A DNA stretch of 33,207 nucleotides from an uncultured Bacteroidota bacterium (GCA_902778925.1 CACYZN010000025.1:1-33207), one strand, 5' to 3'. Positions 7,501 through 15,148 are shown, counted from the stretch's first letter. Numbers and translations: made by a program. The notes: generated from the sequence alone by a model not told the origin.

Positions 7501-10500
7501 CCATTTCCGAAAGTGACGCGCAGGGTGTCGCCGTTGGCGAGGATGGCGAAGCTGTCGGCGGGAAGGGTATCGGGTTCGAAGCCCTGCTCGGTCACCACAT
7601 AGCGGTTGCCCGTGAGCGCTGTGCCGTCGTAGGTTTTGCTTGCGTCACAACTCTTGATGGTCAATTCTACCGTGTTAGATGAGAACAATGTTATCATAGC
7701 TGTTTGTTCACAGGTCGGGAAAAGCGAATCGGTCACGGTCACTGAATAGTAGCCGGCTGTTATGTCCGTGAGGGTAGGTGTGTTGCCGATGGTGTCTCCC
7801 GTGAGGGAATTTGTCCACAGGTAACGGAACCCGTTGCCGGGACCCCCACTCACCGATGCATGCACTGCGCCGTCAGGGATCGTCTCGCAAGTGCTATTGA
7901 TAAGTGTCGAGGTGGTGATTGTGACAGGAGTGATGGTGAGGTCCAAGGCCTGTTTATTATCGCAATTATCACCATAGGTGTAGAATCCCGTTTCGTAATA
8001 ATTCTGATTGTTCCACTTGTAGCTGTTGCCGCAGGCGTGCACGGTCTGCACCGTGGCCTCCCGTGCGGCTACCACAATCGGCACCAGGCGTTCGAAGCCA
8101 TAGCCGGGGTGGCTCACTTTCAACGTGTCCACACCGCATCCGAGCAGCGTAATGCTGTCTTTGTCGGCCAGATGCAGAATGTCCACGGCTGCCGACGCTG
8201 TCCCGTAGCGCGACCACTCAACTTGGCTGTCAGTAGCATTCCCCGTGACGCCGCAGAAAGGTTGCACGACTTTGTCCACCGGCATATTGCCCGGGAGCAA
8301 CAACGGCTTCACCGAAACGTGGAAATAGGTGCTGTCTCTTTTAGTCGTCTTGAGAGAGGGATATTCGTTGTCGTGGTATGACCAGCAGTCGGTGCCGAAG
8401 ATGCTCATGAGGCCGGTACCCGTCATCCTGGACGTGTTGTAGCCGGAGGCATTGTTGTCCTGCACCGTGCTCATCTGGAAGTCGTAATAGTTGTTATTGC
8501 TATTCACGAACATGGAGTAATCTCCACAGATGGCTCCCTTGTTGTCGTGGGTGGCGGACACATGGCCCGCGTTGTAACAGTGGAGGATGCCGCCGCCGTC
8601 AATCAGGCCACACAGGCCGCCCACGAAATCTCCGCCGGCGACGATACCGCTGTTGTAGCAATGTTTCACCTCGGCCGAGATGTGGCCAGCCAGGCCGCCC
8701 ACATAGCTGCTGTCGTCCGTGGCCTTGACCATGCCGTAGTTGTAGCAGCGGCTCACGTTGCCGCCGTAGAGGGAAGTGGTTAGTGTTGAGTGGTCGGCGA
8801 AGTCGCCCACAATGCCGCCCACGTATTGCTCGCCAACGATGTTGTTGCCGTTGAAGCAGTCCTGGATTTCCGAATAGCGGGCCATGCCGACCAGACCGCC
8901 TACATATTTCTCACCTTCCACCTTCTCGCGATAGGAATAGCAGTTCGAGATGGTGCCATGGCAGTAGCCTGCAATAACGCCTACATAGTTGCGGCCGATG
9001 ACACTGCATTGAGTGAAATTGACGTTCTTGACGGTACCTTGCATATAGCCGAAGAATCCCTGGTAGTCATTTGATTCGTTGTAGATACCGAAATTGATGG
9101 TATGGTCTTGACCGTCGAAGGTGCCGCGGAAAGGATGTTCGGGTGTACCGATGGGAGTCCATCCATTACCCAAGTTGAGGTCCCAATCCAGCACGATGAG
9201 TATGCCTTCGTAGCTGTTGCTGCCATTGTTGACATTGTCGCGGATTTGTGTGAGATCATCCACATTCTGTATTCTTATTATTGTATCGTATGGCAGAATG
9301 CTCACGCTGGAGCAGCCTTCAAGCATCGTGGTGTCTTCGGCATAGCCGCAGACACCGCCGCCCATGGCGGACCAACGCACGTTGCCGCTATTATTGCTGC
9401 CGCTGCACTGCCCGCTGCCCGCTCTTTGGTATCCCACCAGGCCGCCCACCTGGGCGATGCCTCTCACCAGGCCGCTGTTGGTGCAGCCCTCGAGCTGGGC
9501 GTCCGACCCCAGGAGGCCGACGATGCCGCCCACCTGGTTGATGCCGCCCACGGCGGCGCTGGCGGTGCAGTTCTCGACGGTGGTGTTCGCGGCGATGCCT
9601 GCCACACCGCCCACAAAGTCGCCGGTGATGTCGATGGTGGTGCTGGTGCACTGGCAGTTCGACACCACGGCACCGCCGAACGTGCCGCCGACGACACCGC
9701 CGACGTATTGGCCGCTGTCCGCCAGCGAGCTGCCCGTGACCTGGCAGTTCTGGAGGGTGCCTCCGAGGTTGTAGCCGCACACCACACCCCGGTAGTCGCC
9801 CCTGCCGGACAGCGTGGCGTTGGAGACAGTGAGGTTCTCCACCCTGCCGCCGGCGAGATAGCCGAACAGGCCTTGGCAGTCGTCGCCGGCGAGAGACATG
9901 TTGGTGATGGTGTAGTTGTCGCCGTCGAGACTACCCTGGAAAGGACGCGATTGGCTGTAGTCGCCGATGGGGGGTATCGAATAGCCGTCGAGGTCGATGT
10001 TGGCGCCGAGTTTGAAGAAGGTGCCGCAGAAGGGGTTGCCGCTGTTCACCTGGGAGGCCAGCAGTTCGAGGCCTTCGGGTGTGGTGATGAGATAGGGATG
10101 TTCCTGAGTGCCGTCGGCACCGGCGGCAATGCCCCAGTGGTCTAATATGATGATGACGTCCTGGTCGGGCATGGTGAGGGTGTAGGGGTTGGCCGTGCCG
10201 CTGAGGGTGCCGGCCGTGGCCATGAGGTTGCCGCTGTAGGAGATGGTGAGGCCGACGGTGGCGCCCTGCGGTGCATAGAGCGTGTCGCCGTAGAGGATGG
10301 CGCTGCCGTAGAGCTGCAGGCCGCCGTAGGGGTAGGCCACGGTGGCGTCGCCGCTCGGGGCGAGGGTGACGCCGGTGCCGGCGACGACGGCGTAGAGGTC
10401 GTACTGCGCGTTGCCGCCGACGGTGCAGTGGCGGTGGTGGCAGTCGGTGACGGTGCCGATGTTGAAGCCGACCACGGGGCCTGAGTCGTCGTTGGCGGTG

Positions 10501-12944
10501 ACGACGGCACCGATGGCGAGGCAGCGGCTGACGGTGGCATTGTAGTTCCGTCCCACCACGCCACCATAGTTGCTGCCGGTGCCGCTGACGGTGGCGGCGG
10601 AGGTGCAGCCCACGACGGTGGCGGCGGCAGTATAGCCCACGATGCCGCCGTGATGATCGGGGGATGATCCACTAGTGCGACTATAGATGGCGACGGTAGC
10701 GGTGGCGTGGCAGTTCTTGACGGTGCCGAGATCATTCTCGCCCACGATGCCGCCCACCTCTTGGAAACCCGTGATGCGGCTGTCGCTGAGGGTGACGTTC
10801 TTCACCGTGCCGCCAACGATGTAGCCGAAGAGGCCTTTGTAGCTGTTGCTCGCATTGATGCGGATGCCGCTGACGGTGTGGCCGCAGCCGTCGAAGGTGC
10901 CGCGGAAGGGGCGGTTGTAGCTGTTATAGTTGCCGATAGAGGTGTAGTTGTGTTCGTTGCTTTCGGCATCGTTCCACTGTGAGGTGCAGCTGTAGGCGAT
11001 ATCGGCGCCGAGCTTGAAGAAGGTGCCGCTGAAGTCGTTGTCGCCGTTGACCAGGGTGGCCAGCAGGTCGAGACCTTCGGTGGTGGTGATGACGTAGGCG
11101 CGCTCGGCGGTGGTGCCGTCGTGGTCGGCGTCGACGCCCCAGAGGTTATTCCAGGTGGCGGTGTAGGAGCGGTCGCCGGTGGAGCCCCGGGCGATAGTGG
11201 CGGTCTGGGTGGCGGCGTCGAGGCCGGTGCCCGTCCAGCCAAGGAAGAAGCAGCCCGTGGGCTCGCTGGGATTGGTGAGGGTGAAGGTGGGGGTCTCGAC
11301 GGTGTAGGTGGCGGGATTGGAGGCGCTGACGCCATCGATGCCGTAGTCGTAGGTGATGTTATAGGTGATTATCTCCCAGTTGGCGGTGTAGGAGCGGTGT
11401 CCAGTGGAGCCTTGGGCGATGGTGACGGTCTGGGTGGCGGCGGCGAGGCCGGTGCCCGTCCATCCGGCGAAGGTGTAGCCCTCGCGGGTGGGGGTGTTGA
11501 GGGTGAATTCGGGGGTCTCGACGGTGTATGTGTCGGGGTTGGGGGTGGCCACGCTGCCGCCGTCGAGGTCGTAGGAAATATTATAGGTGATGGGGGTCCA
11601 GTTGGCGGTATAGGAACGGTCGCCGGTGGAGCCCTGGGCGATGGTGAGTTCGGAGGTCGGAGTGCTGAGTTCGGAGTTGACACCGCCCGTCCAGCCGGTG
11701 AAGGCGTAATTGGCACGGGTGGGGTTGACGAGGGTGAAGGTGGCCGTCTCGATGGTGTACGTGTCGGGGTTGGCGGTGGCCACGCTGCCGCCGGCGAGGT
11801 CGTAGGTGAGGTTATAGGTGATGGTGGTCCAGTGGGCGGTGTAGCTGAGGGGGGCGTGCGTATGGTTGGCGACGGTGACGGTGGACTGCGGCGTGTTGCC
11901 GTTGCTACCCGTCCAGCCCGTGAAGGTGTAGCCCTCACGGGTGGGGTTGGTGAGGGTGAAGGTGGCCGTCTCCCAGGTGTAGGTGGCGGGGTTGGAGGCC
12001 GTGCCGCCGTCGAGGTTGTAGCTGATGGACCAGGCATAGCTGCTCTCGAGGGAGTAGAGGGTATTGTTTCCGGACCAGGTAAAGTTGTTGCCGGCGAGGT
12101 CCTTGACGGTGATGTTGTTGTTGACGTTGATGTTGAGGCCGGTGACGGTGAGGCTGCTGCTGGCATTTTCAGGGATGGTGCCGCTGAAGGTGAGCACGTT
12201 GCTGCCGCTGCCGCCAAGGTAGTTGAGGATGCCCCAGCTGGTGCTCAGCGTGAGCGCGCCGTTGACGGTGACAATCTCGTTGAAAGCCACGGTGACATAG
12301 ACGGTGTTGCCCTTGGCGTGCCGGCCGGGGTTGACGGTGACAGCCGACACGGAGGGATTATGGGTGTCGACGGCCTGGATGTGCGCTTTGATATTCCGGG
12401 CGACCCACTGGTCGCTGCCCGTCGTACCGGAAGCATTGAGGCGCAGCACCAAGGTGCTGAAACTGTTGGGGATAATGAGGCGACCGTCGGTGGCGCGGCA
12501 GCCAGAGTTGAACTTCTGCTTCGTGAGGGGGTATTTGTTGCCATATCCCCAGGGGTCGGTGGTACTGGCGTTGTAGCCGACGGAGGTGACGGGGAAAGTG
12601 TAGCTCCTGAAGGTAGTGTCAGTGGAACTAGTATGCATCTCGAAGCCAGCCATATATAGGGAGAGGTTTATATTGCCGGGGTCGCCATTACTGCAGTCAT
12701 TGCGGTTGTCGCAGGTGTTGGTGTTGTTGACCAGAAGCTGCAGGTATTCAAAGGCATCGTCAACTTCTTTGGCTTCGAAGCTGAGGGTCATACGCAGCTG
12801 GGCACCAAGGAAAGCCAGATAACTCTTCGTGCCATTGGTGCAGTAGTAGGTGCTGGAGACGCTCTTGTAGCCGTTGGCGTCGTAGCCGTCATCATTGGCG
12901 GCGAACTGGCTGTTCGAAATGGTGACATCCTTGATGTCGAACAT
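4578..12944 (-). CDS. Body of giant T9SS-sorted multi-repeat adhesin (cut from its N-terminus by an in-frame TAA)
   Basis: This frame (2788 aa from the first ATG at 12944) continues the frame of the 152-aa ORF upstream; only the TAA at 12999-13001 separates them. Domains, numbered from 12944: residues 200-300, a beta-sandwich (TVNPGRHAKGNTVYVTVAFN); 303-610, four InlB-type repeats (YNLDGG...NPTREGYTFTGW...YTANW); 615-1530, three blocks of GLUG-like repeats (VGGIVGEN, GGVVGRN, VGGLVG); about 1670-1755, an SprB-like segment (VSGGPGNGFRYLW...GYYSVTVTDS); then MBG-like repeats (KTYDGTALTG, KKYDGTPLTS) and Cys-containing HYR-like parts. The end is a T9SS sorting domain (LEVYDVMGRRLF...AGVYLLRLAGQSQKIVITK). 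The likely role is surface adhesion. The ATG at 12944 has a GC-rich leader and no signal peptide, so independent translation would give a non-exported protein. It may be a pseudogene, a read-through product, or a sequencing error. Confidence 0.8.
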   Translation of the reverse strand: MFDIKDVTISNSQFAANDDGYDANGYKSVSSTYYCTNGTKSYLAFLGAQLRMTLSFEAKEVDDAFEYLQLLVNNTNTCDNRNDCSNGDPGNINLSLYMAGFEMHTSSTDTTFRSYTFPVTSVGYNASTTDPWGYGNKYPLTKQKFNSGCRATDGRLIIPNSFSTLVLRLNASGTTGSDQWVARNIKAHIQAVDTHNPSVSAVTVNPGRHAKGNTVYVTVAFNEIVTVNGALTLSTSWGILNYLGGSGSNVLTFSGTIPENASSSLTVTGLNINVNNNITVKDLAGNNFTWSGNNTLYSLESSYAWSISYNLDGGTASNPATYTWETATFTLTNPTREGYTFTGWTGSNGNTPQSTVTVANHTHAPLSYTAHWTTITYNLTYDLAGGSVATANPDTYTIETATFTLVNPTRANYAFTGWTGGVNSELSTPTSELTIAQGSTGDRSYTANWTPITYNISYDLDGGSVATPNPDTYTVETPEFTLNTPTREGYTFAGWTGTGLAAATQTVTIAQGSTGHRSYTANWEIITYNITYDYGIDGVSASNPATYTVETPTFTLTNPSEPTGCFFLGWTGTGLDAATQTATIARGSTGDRSYTATWNNLWGVDADHDGTTAERAYVITTTEGLDLLATLVNGDNDFSGTFFKLGADIAYSCTSQWNDAESNEHNYTSIGNYNSYNRPFRGTFDGCGHTVSGIRINASNSYKGLFGYIVGGTVKNVTLSDSRITGFQEVGGIVGENDLGTVKNCHATATVAIYSRTSGSSPDHHGGIVGYTAAATVVGCTSAATVSGTGSNYGGVVGRNYNATVSRCLAIGAVVTANDDSGPVVGFNIGTVTDCHHRHCTVGGNAQYDLYAVVAGTGVTLAPSGDATVAYPYGGLQLYGSAILYGDTLYAPQGATVGLTISYSGNLMATAGTLSGTANPYTLTMPDQDVIIILDHWGIAAGADGTQEHPYLITTPEGLELLASQVNSGNPFCGTFFKLGANIDLDGYSIPPIGDYSQSRPFQGSLDGDNYTITNMSLAGDDCQGLFGYLAGGRVENLTVSNATLSGRGDYRGVVCGYNLGGTLQNCQVTGSSLADSGQYVGGVVGGTFGGAVVSNCQCTSTTIDITGDFVGGVAGIAANTTVENCTASAAVGGINQVGGIVGLLGSDAQLEGCTNSGLVRGIAQVGGLVGYQRAGSGQCSGSNNSGNVRWSAMGGGVCGYAEDTTMLEGCSSVSILPYDTIIRIQNVDDLTQIRDNVNNGSNSYEGILIVLDWDLNLGNGWTPIGTPEHPFRGTFDGQDHTINFGIYNESNDYQGFFGYMQGTVKNVNFTQCSVIGRNYVGVIAGYCHGTISNCYSYREKVEGEKYVGGLVGMARYSEIQDCFNGNNIVGEQYVGGIVGDFADHSTLTTSLYGGNVSRCYNYGMVKATDDSSYVGGLAGHISAEVKHCYNSGIVAGGDFVGGLCGLIDGGGILHCYNAGHVSATHDNKGAICGDYSMFVNSNNNYYDFQMSTVQDNNASGYNTSRMTGTGLMSIFGTDCWSYHDNEYPSLKTTKRDSTYFHVSVKPLLLPGNMPVDKVVQPFCGVTGNATDSQVEWSRYGTASAAVDILHLADKDSITLLGCGVDTLKVSHPGYGFERLVPIVVAAREATVQTVHACGNSYKWNNQNYYETGFYTYGDNCDNKQALDLTITPVTITTSTLINSTCETIPDGAVHASVSGGPGNGFRYLWTNSLTGDTIGNTPTLTDITAGYYSVTVTDSLFPTCEQTAMITLFSSNTVELTIKSCDASKTYDGTALTGNRYVVTEQGFEPDTLPADSFAILANGDTLRVTFGNGTLINVDTLENGAKFTYSISNGIDHSCHYDVDTIFGTLSITPRPATIIVNDTSKTYGDTDPVFSGTVTGLVDGDSLGTIHYFRNDNSENVGNYPDILTASCTTPNPNYKVSVNKGDLTIKCRDLLIRTDNLPDNITDRDECYSPSNTDALPSADSIKNLILANNDTLQSTDFAVTTNDLTISADNNGWKWARTYTISISNPNYCDQASRVIYVSGGDMTPPVAAHDTLWSALATNLSDSILVIHNIAQLKTLFGISDACTGEDVSLVGSSKTVKLGEQCTDTLVIAYEVADTYGNPATVYQAQLVKDTTGPTFDIPHDTTLCVDPDGNYENTVTRVAAEITVTNLHSNCTSLQEHFSVQSSMDTSRFNFYHPRGYRITQGDSDNGVRHYKQLWTVTDSCGNTTCDSIAIHVRPLPKITQITILNQNIIYDNDQNIIYGDAIRDVWIYHQYSDLSITGLSGIELDSLGCSVEHKKDQNNNEYDRVYGDPEFAVTNATFLVTATSHQGWGCSIDESTFNITVEQRPIDITATDATKKYDGTPLTSNNYTCTTADDEPALVHDDVISRLSFSGSQTNVGSCTNYIENARITAPNDTTIDKTSNYWIEYYPGTLTVTSNDTAITVTAGSGSRFYDGTPFTLMAHDDFIVTGVPDALTWTATADGTVTNIIPGEGEKTENAVTSFHIFDADGHDVTGYFTNITYQSGTLAVNPVAISIGDGWQAIATPVHDEGETYWTVGSVFTTAPYDLFRYDEPTATWQNYKTHSFTFSPARGYIYRTATDEALIYDGMPNSEASYSIALTAGAPNDLAGWNLVGNPYPFPVHLDCPYYSLLPDGRWEAHDAPVATDSLAMGQAVLVHTTAPATLTFYYATRSTTAPAQAKGPLPPLPMGLCLSGDCGDSGNGIISQSHNQAFAHLDGDRLIVEGEGTLEVYDVMGRRLFNVEIRNSKFAIQNSVFPSAGVYLLRLAGQSQKIVITK
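4648..4688. repeat. In-frame repeat DNA inside the adhesin sorting domain
   Basis: Two 14-bp units (TTGCGAATTTCGAA at 4661-4674 and a near copy at 4675-4688), plus flanking GAATTCTGAA, form an AT-rich near-palindromic patch in GC-rich coding DNA. It encodes VEIRNSKFAIQNS in the loop between two strands of the T9SS C-terminal domain. The peptide EIRNSKF recurs in the response regulator at 28107-28721. Confidence 0.7.
11646..11681. repeat. In-frame repeat DNA inside the second InlB-type repeat
   Basis: The + strand carries GAGTTCGGAGGTCGGAGT followed by GCTGAGTTCGGAGTTGAC, with recurring AGTTCGGAG. On the coding strand it encodes VNSELSTPTSELT. The equivalent positions of the two neighbouring repeats read TGLAAATQTVT and TGLDAATQTAT, so this repeat unit has been replaced or altered here. 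Confidence 0.5.
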
Positions 12945-12998
12945 ACCGCTGTCGGGGACGGAGCTGCCGGTGGTGAAGCTGCGGTCGCAGTGCGCCAG

Positions 12999-13001
12999 TT
13001 A
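12999..13001 (-). other. In-frame TAA interrupting the giant adhesin frame
   Basis: On the coding strand the codons read GAC CTG GGC GGC TTC TAA CTG GCG CAC TGC GAC CGC, i.e. DLGGF-stop-LAHCDR. The frame is open for 152 codons before and about 2806 after. Changing one base (TAA to TAC, Tyr, or TCA, Ser) would restore a single protein of about 2959 residues with a signal peptide at one end and a T9SS sorting domain at the other. TAA ends other genes here (for example secA and the adhesin itself), so the code is not reassigned. Confidence 0.9.
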
Positions 13002-13457
13002 GAAGCCGCCCAGGTCGGTGACCTCGAAGCGGTAGGAGCGCTGGAGGGCGGTTTGGTAGCCGTAGGCGTTGTTGCCAGGGTTGAGCTCGGTGACGGTGAC
13101 GGTCTTGGAGGGCTCGCCGACGTCGAAGGTAAGGGTGCCGGTGGCGGCTTGGTAGTGCCTCCCGGCGACGGCGCTGATGTTCACGGTGCGGTAGAGCACG
13201 GTCTCGGCGACAGCGGTGTTGCTGCGGCTGACGGTGAAGGTGCGGCCACTAAGGTTTTCGACCGTCCAGCCGCTTTGTGCCCAGGCGCCGGAGGGTGCCA
13301 GCAGGAGGAGCTGCAGGAGCAGGAGCAGGTGGCGCGAGGCAAAGAGATCCTCGTCGGGATGGTTGCGGCGGTAGCGCCAGGCACGGACAATCATCCCGGC
13401 GAGGATAGTCAGAACCACGGCGCCGAGGACTGTCAAAGCAATCAGTTTAAGTGTCAT
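12999..13457 (-). CDS. N-terminal fragment of the giant adhesin: signal region plus Calx-beta-like domain
   Basis: The ORF has 152 aa from ATG 13457. It contains a first hydrophobic segment (residues 4-22, LKLIALTVLGAVVLTILAG), a charged stretch (RAWRYRRNHPDEDLFASRH), and a second hydrophobic segment that is a convincing signal-peptide core ending in APSGAWA before Q. The mature part (SGWTVENLSGRTFTVSRS ... LTFDVGEPSKTVTVTEL) resembles a Calx-beta-type domain. It then continues FEVTDLGGF into the TAA, after which the same frame resumes. Having two hydrophobic segments is unusual for a Sec substrate; the first part might derive from a fused or extended start. As it stands it would encode a small exported fragment with no sorting domain. 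It is best read as the amputated 5' end of the gene at 4578-12944. Confidence 0.78.
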   Translation of the reverse strand: MTLKLIALTVLGAVVLTILAGMIVRAWRYRRNHPDEDLFASRHLLLLLQLLLLAPSGAWAQSGWTVENLSGRTFTVSRSNTAVAETVLYRTVNISAVAGRHYQAATGTLTFDVGEPSKTVTVTELNPGNNAYGYQTALQRSYRFEVTDLGGF

Positions 13458-13502
13458 TGTATGAGTATTTTATTATTATTTCGTCTTTTGAAAAAACGGT
13501 GG

Positions 13503-13510
13503 CAAAATTA
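13503..13510 (-). promoter_or_regulatory. Probable -7 element of the adhesin operon
   Basis: CAAAATTA on the + strand reads TAATTTTG on the coding strand, matching TAnnTTTG. It lies 46 nt before ATG 13457, and the leader is AT-rich. I see no clear TTTG -33 element at the expected spacing, so the call is tentative. Confidence 0.5.
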
Positions 13511-13655
13511 GTGATTTTTTTTCATATTCCTCTTTCCTCTGGCGAAAAATTCCACTAGAGGAAAAAGAAAATTGAAATAACCACATCCCAGCCAATGAAT
13601 TGGCTGGCTACCGTTGTCCGATGCCTGCCGGCATCATCGAAACAGCGCTTGCCTA

Positions 13656-14744
13656 TTAGCGATAGGAGGATGGAGTGCCTTTGCCCTGGGACTTGAAAGC
13701 TTTGACCATGGAGGCCTGGGAGGAGAAACCGCACTGGTCGGAGATGTCGGCGAGGAGGTGGTCGGGATGCTGGTGGATGAGACTGATGGCGTAACGCACA
13801 CGATGCTGGGAGATCATGTCGTAGAACGACTGATAGCCGCTGTGATGGATGGCTTCGGCAAGGTATTTGCTGTTGGTGCCCAGCCGCGAGATGAAGAGGT
13901 CGCTGGTGATGTGCGGCTCGGTGAAGAGGTGCTCGTCGGTGAGGAGTGCTTCGAGACGCTGGGCAAGGTCGTCGAAACGGGTGTCGTTCTCCACCCTGCG
14001 TTCTGCACTCTCCACTTTCTGCTCCACGTTCTTTTCCTGCACCTTGCGCCAGGGGTTGAGGGTGATGACACAGAACCAGACGCTGGCAAAGATGAAGAGT
14101 ATGTCGCGCCCGAACTTGACCCACGGGTCGTCGGCATAGAAGTTGATGGCCAGGAGGATAAGGATGAGTGTAGGCACCCAGCGTATGATGTTGGCAAAAC
14201 GGACGGGGAAGTCGTCGCTGTCGGCATAGCGCTCCTCGTTGACCTGCTGCACGGCGCGACGTATGCGCAGGGCCATGTGGACGGACTGGAGGAAGTAGAG
14301 CAGGAAGAGGAGGCTCACCACCCCCACCATCCATATGCGCCACCCCTGGGGCATGGAGATGATGTTGACGGCCTGCAGGAAGAGCGGCAGCAGGACCACT
14401 GCGGCGGGCAGGAAGAGCCATGCGTCGCGGTGGCGGCGTTGTTGGGTCGGGAAGAAGTAACCTTCGCACATGATGAGCATCTGGATGGAGAAGAAGAGTA
14501 GCGAGAAGGCGTTGACGTAGAGGAGTGCATCGCGGTCGCCAATCTGGAGCAGGTAGGGCAGTTCGAAGAGCTGTAGGAGGTAGATGACGCCCACGGAGCG
14601 CTGGGCAGGGAAGAGCTCGCGGAAATGGTCGTGGTAGGCCTTGGGTTTATAGAACCATTTGAGCAGCCACCCATAGAGGTGGGTTACGATAAATGCCAAA
14701 TTGGTGGCGAACAGTATCAGGTATGTGGCGTCGGGCGTTGTCAT
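13656..14744 (-). CDS. Membrane-anchored AraC-family transcriptional regulator
   Basis: The protein has 362 aa. Residues 5-220 contain about six or seven hydrophobic helices (for example LILFATNLAFIVTHLYGWLL, LFLPAAVVLLPLFLQAV, WMVGVVSLLFLLYFL, WVPTLILILLAINFY). A charged linker (KVQEKNVEQKVESAERRVEN) leads to a C-terminal AraC-type double helix-turn-helix from about residue 262. That domain has ITSDLFISRLGTNSKYLAEAIH as the first HTH and LLADISDQCGFSSQASMVKAFK as the second, ending GKGTPSSYR. This layout matches the Bacteroidota helix-turn-helix proteins whose N-terminal half spans the inner membrane. The ligand is unknown. It is divergent from the small membrane protein and xyl genes, so it is a candidate regulator of them, but no binding site is visible. 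The linker contains repeat-like DNA, listed separately. Confidence 0.85.
   Translation of the reverse strand: MTTPDATYLILFATNLAFIVTHLYGWLLKWFYKPKAYHDHFRELFPAQRSVGVIYLLQLFELPYLLQIGDRDALLYVNAFSLLFFSIQMLIMCEGYFFPTQQRRHRDAWLFLPAAVVLLPLFLQAVNIISMPQGWRIWMVGVVSLLFLLYFLQSVHMALRIRRAVQQVNEERYADSDDFPVRFANIIRWVPTLILILLAINFYADDPWVKFGRDILFIFASVWFCVITLNPWRKVQEKNVEQKVESAERRVENDTRFDDLAQRLEALLTDEHLFTEPHITSDLFISRLGTNSKYLAEAIHHSGYQSFYDMISQHRVRYAISLIHQHPDHLLADISDQCGFSSQASMVKAFKSQGKGTPSSYR
13988..14034. repeat. Repeat-like DNA in the AraC linker
   Basis: The coding strand reads recurring GTGGAG-type units (GTGGAGCAGAAAGTGGAG, then AGTGCAGAACGCAGGGTGGAG), encoding VEQKVESAERRVEN. It sits between the membrane domain and the DNA-binding domain, a tolerant position. 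A natural charged coiled linker is the simpler alternative. Confidence 0.4.
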
Positions 14745-14864
14745 TGCAGTCTTTTGGCTGATGGCGGCATGGGCGTTGTGAGAAGCGTGGGGGTCTCGTT
14801 ATTGGCTGTAGTCGCGTGGTTTACGCGCGTGGTGTTCATCGTATCTCGTGTTGCAAAGAAAGTG

Positions 14865-14872
14865 CAAAGATA
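14865..14872 (-). promoter_or_regulatory. Probable -7 element of the AraC-type regulator gene
   Basis: CAAAGATA on the + strand is TATCTTTG on the coding strand, a match to TAnnTTTG, 120 bp before ATG 14744. A clear -33 TTTG is not visible. Confidence 0.5.
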
Positions 14873-14904
14873 CAAAAATATACTTATATGTTATTTTTAA
14901 TGTG

Positions 14905-14912
14905 TATATTTG
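14905..14912 (+). promoter_or_regulatory. Probable -7 element of the small membrane protein / xyl cluster
   Basis: TATATTTG matches TAnnTTTG and lies 25 nt before ATG 14937. The -33 position is AT-rich but lacks an exact TTTG. It is divergent from, and only 32 bp away from, the AraC-gene -7 element, so the two promoters may interfere or share control. Confidence 0.55.
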
Positions 14913-14936
14913 CACCTGCTTTTAGAATGCTCTGAT

Positions 14937-15128
14937 ATGAAACATGTCATTATCGTGTTGGTCGTTGCAGCGGTGGTGCTGGCGGCAATGATGGCAGCCC
15001 TTGGGCTGAAAATGCTGTTGCACAAGGAACGCGAGTTCCGCCGTCCCTGCGCCAACGCCGACCCCGCCACCGGCCGCTGTGCGCATTGCACGTGCGACCT
15101 GAAAGATAAAAAGAAGAAGAAAGACTGA
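14937..15128 (+). CDS. Small single-pass membrane protein with Cys-rich tail (63 aa)
   Basis: I choose ATG 14937 (MKHVIIVLVV) because the -7 promoter box overlaps the earlier in-frame ATG at 14910. Residues 3-27 form one transmembrane helix. The tail is basic (LLHKEREFRRP) with three cysteines in CANADPATGRCAHCTC (four counting the last), and ends LKDKKKKKD. Short membrane proteins with a G-IR/LK-LL-KxxEF motif and a few C-terminal cysteines are common in Bacteroidales and carry no function that I know. The paired cysteines could bind a metal or a cofactor. The xylose symporter ATG is 20 bp downstream, so the two are probably co-transcribed, although the link with xylose may be incidental. 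Confidence 0.72.
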   Translation: MKHVIIVLVVAAVVLAAMMAALGLKMLLHKEREFRRPCANADPATGRCAHCTCDLKDKKKKKD

Positions 15129-15148
15129 ACTAAAAAGTAGAAACAAGT

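Noticed and set aside
6330-7682. Long + strand open frames across the adhesin region (also 9102-10145 and 11121-12659)
   Set aside because: They are Gly/Val/Asp-biased complements of the adhesin repeats, with no start signals or known motifs.
12999-13001. Reassignment of TAA to an amino acid
   Set aside because: TAA ends other intact genes in this window, including secA, rather than being read through; a reassigned code would extend them.
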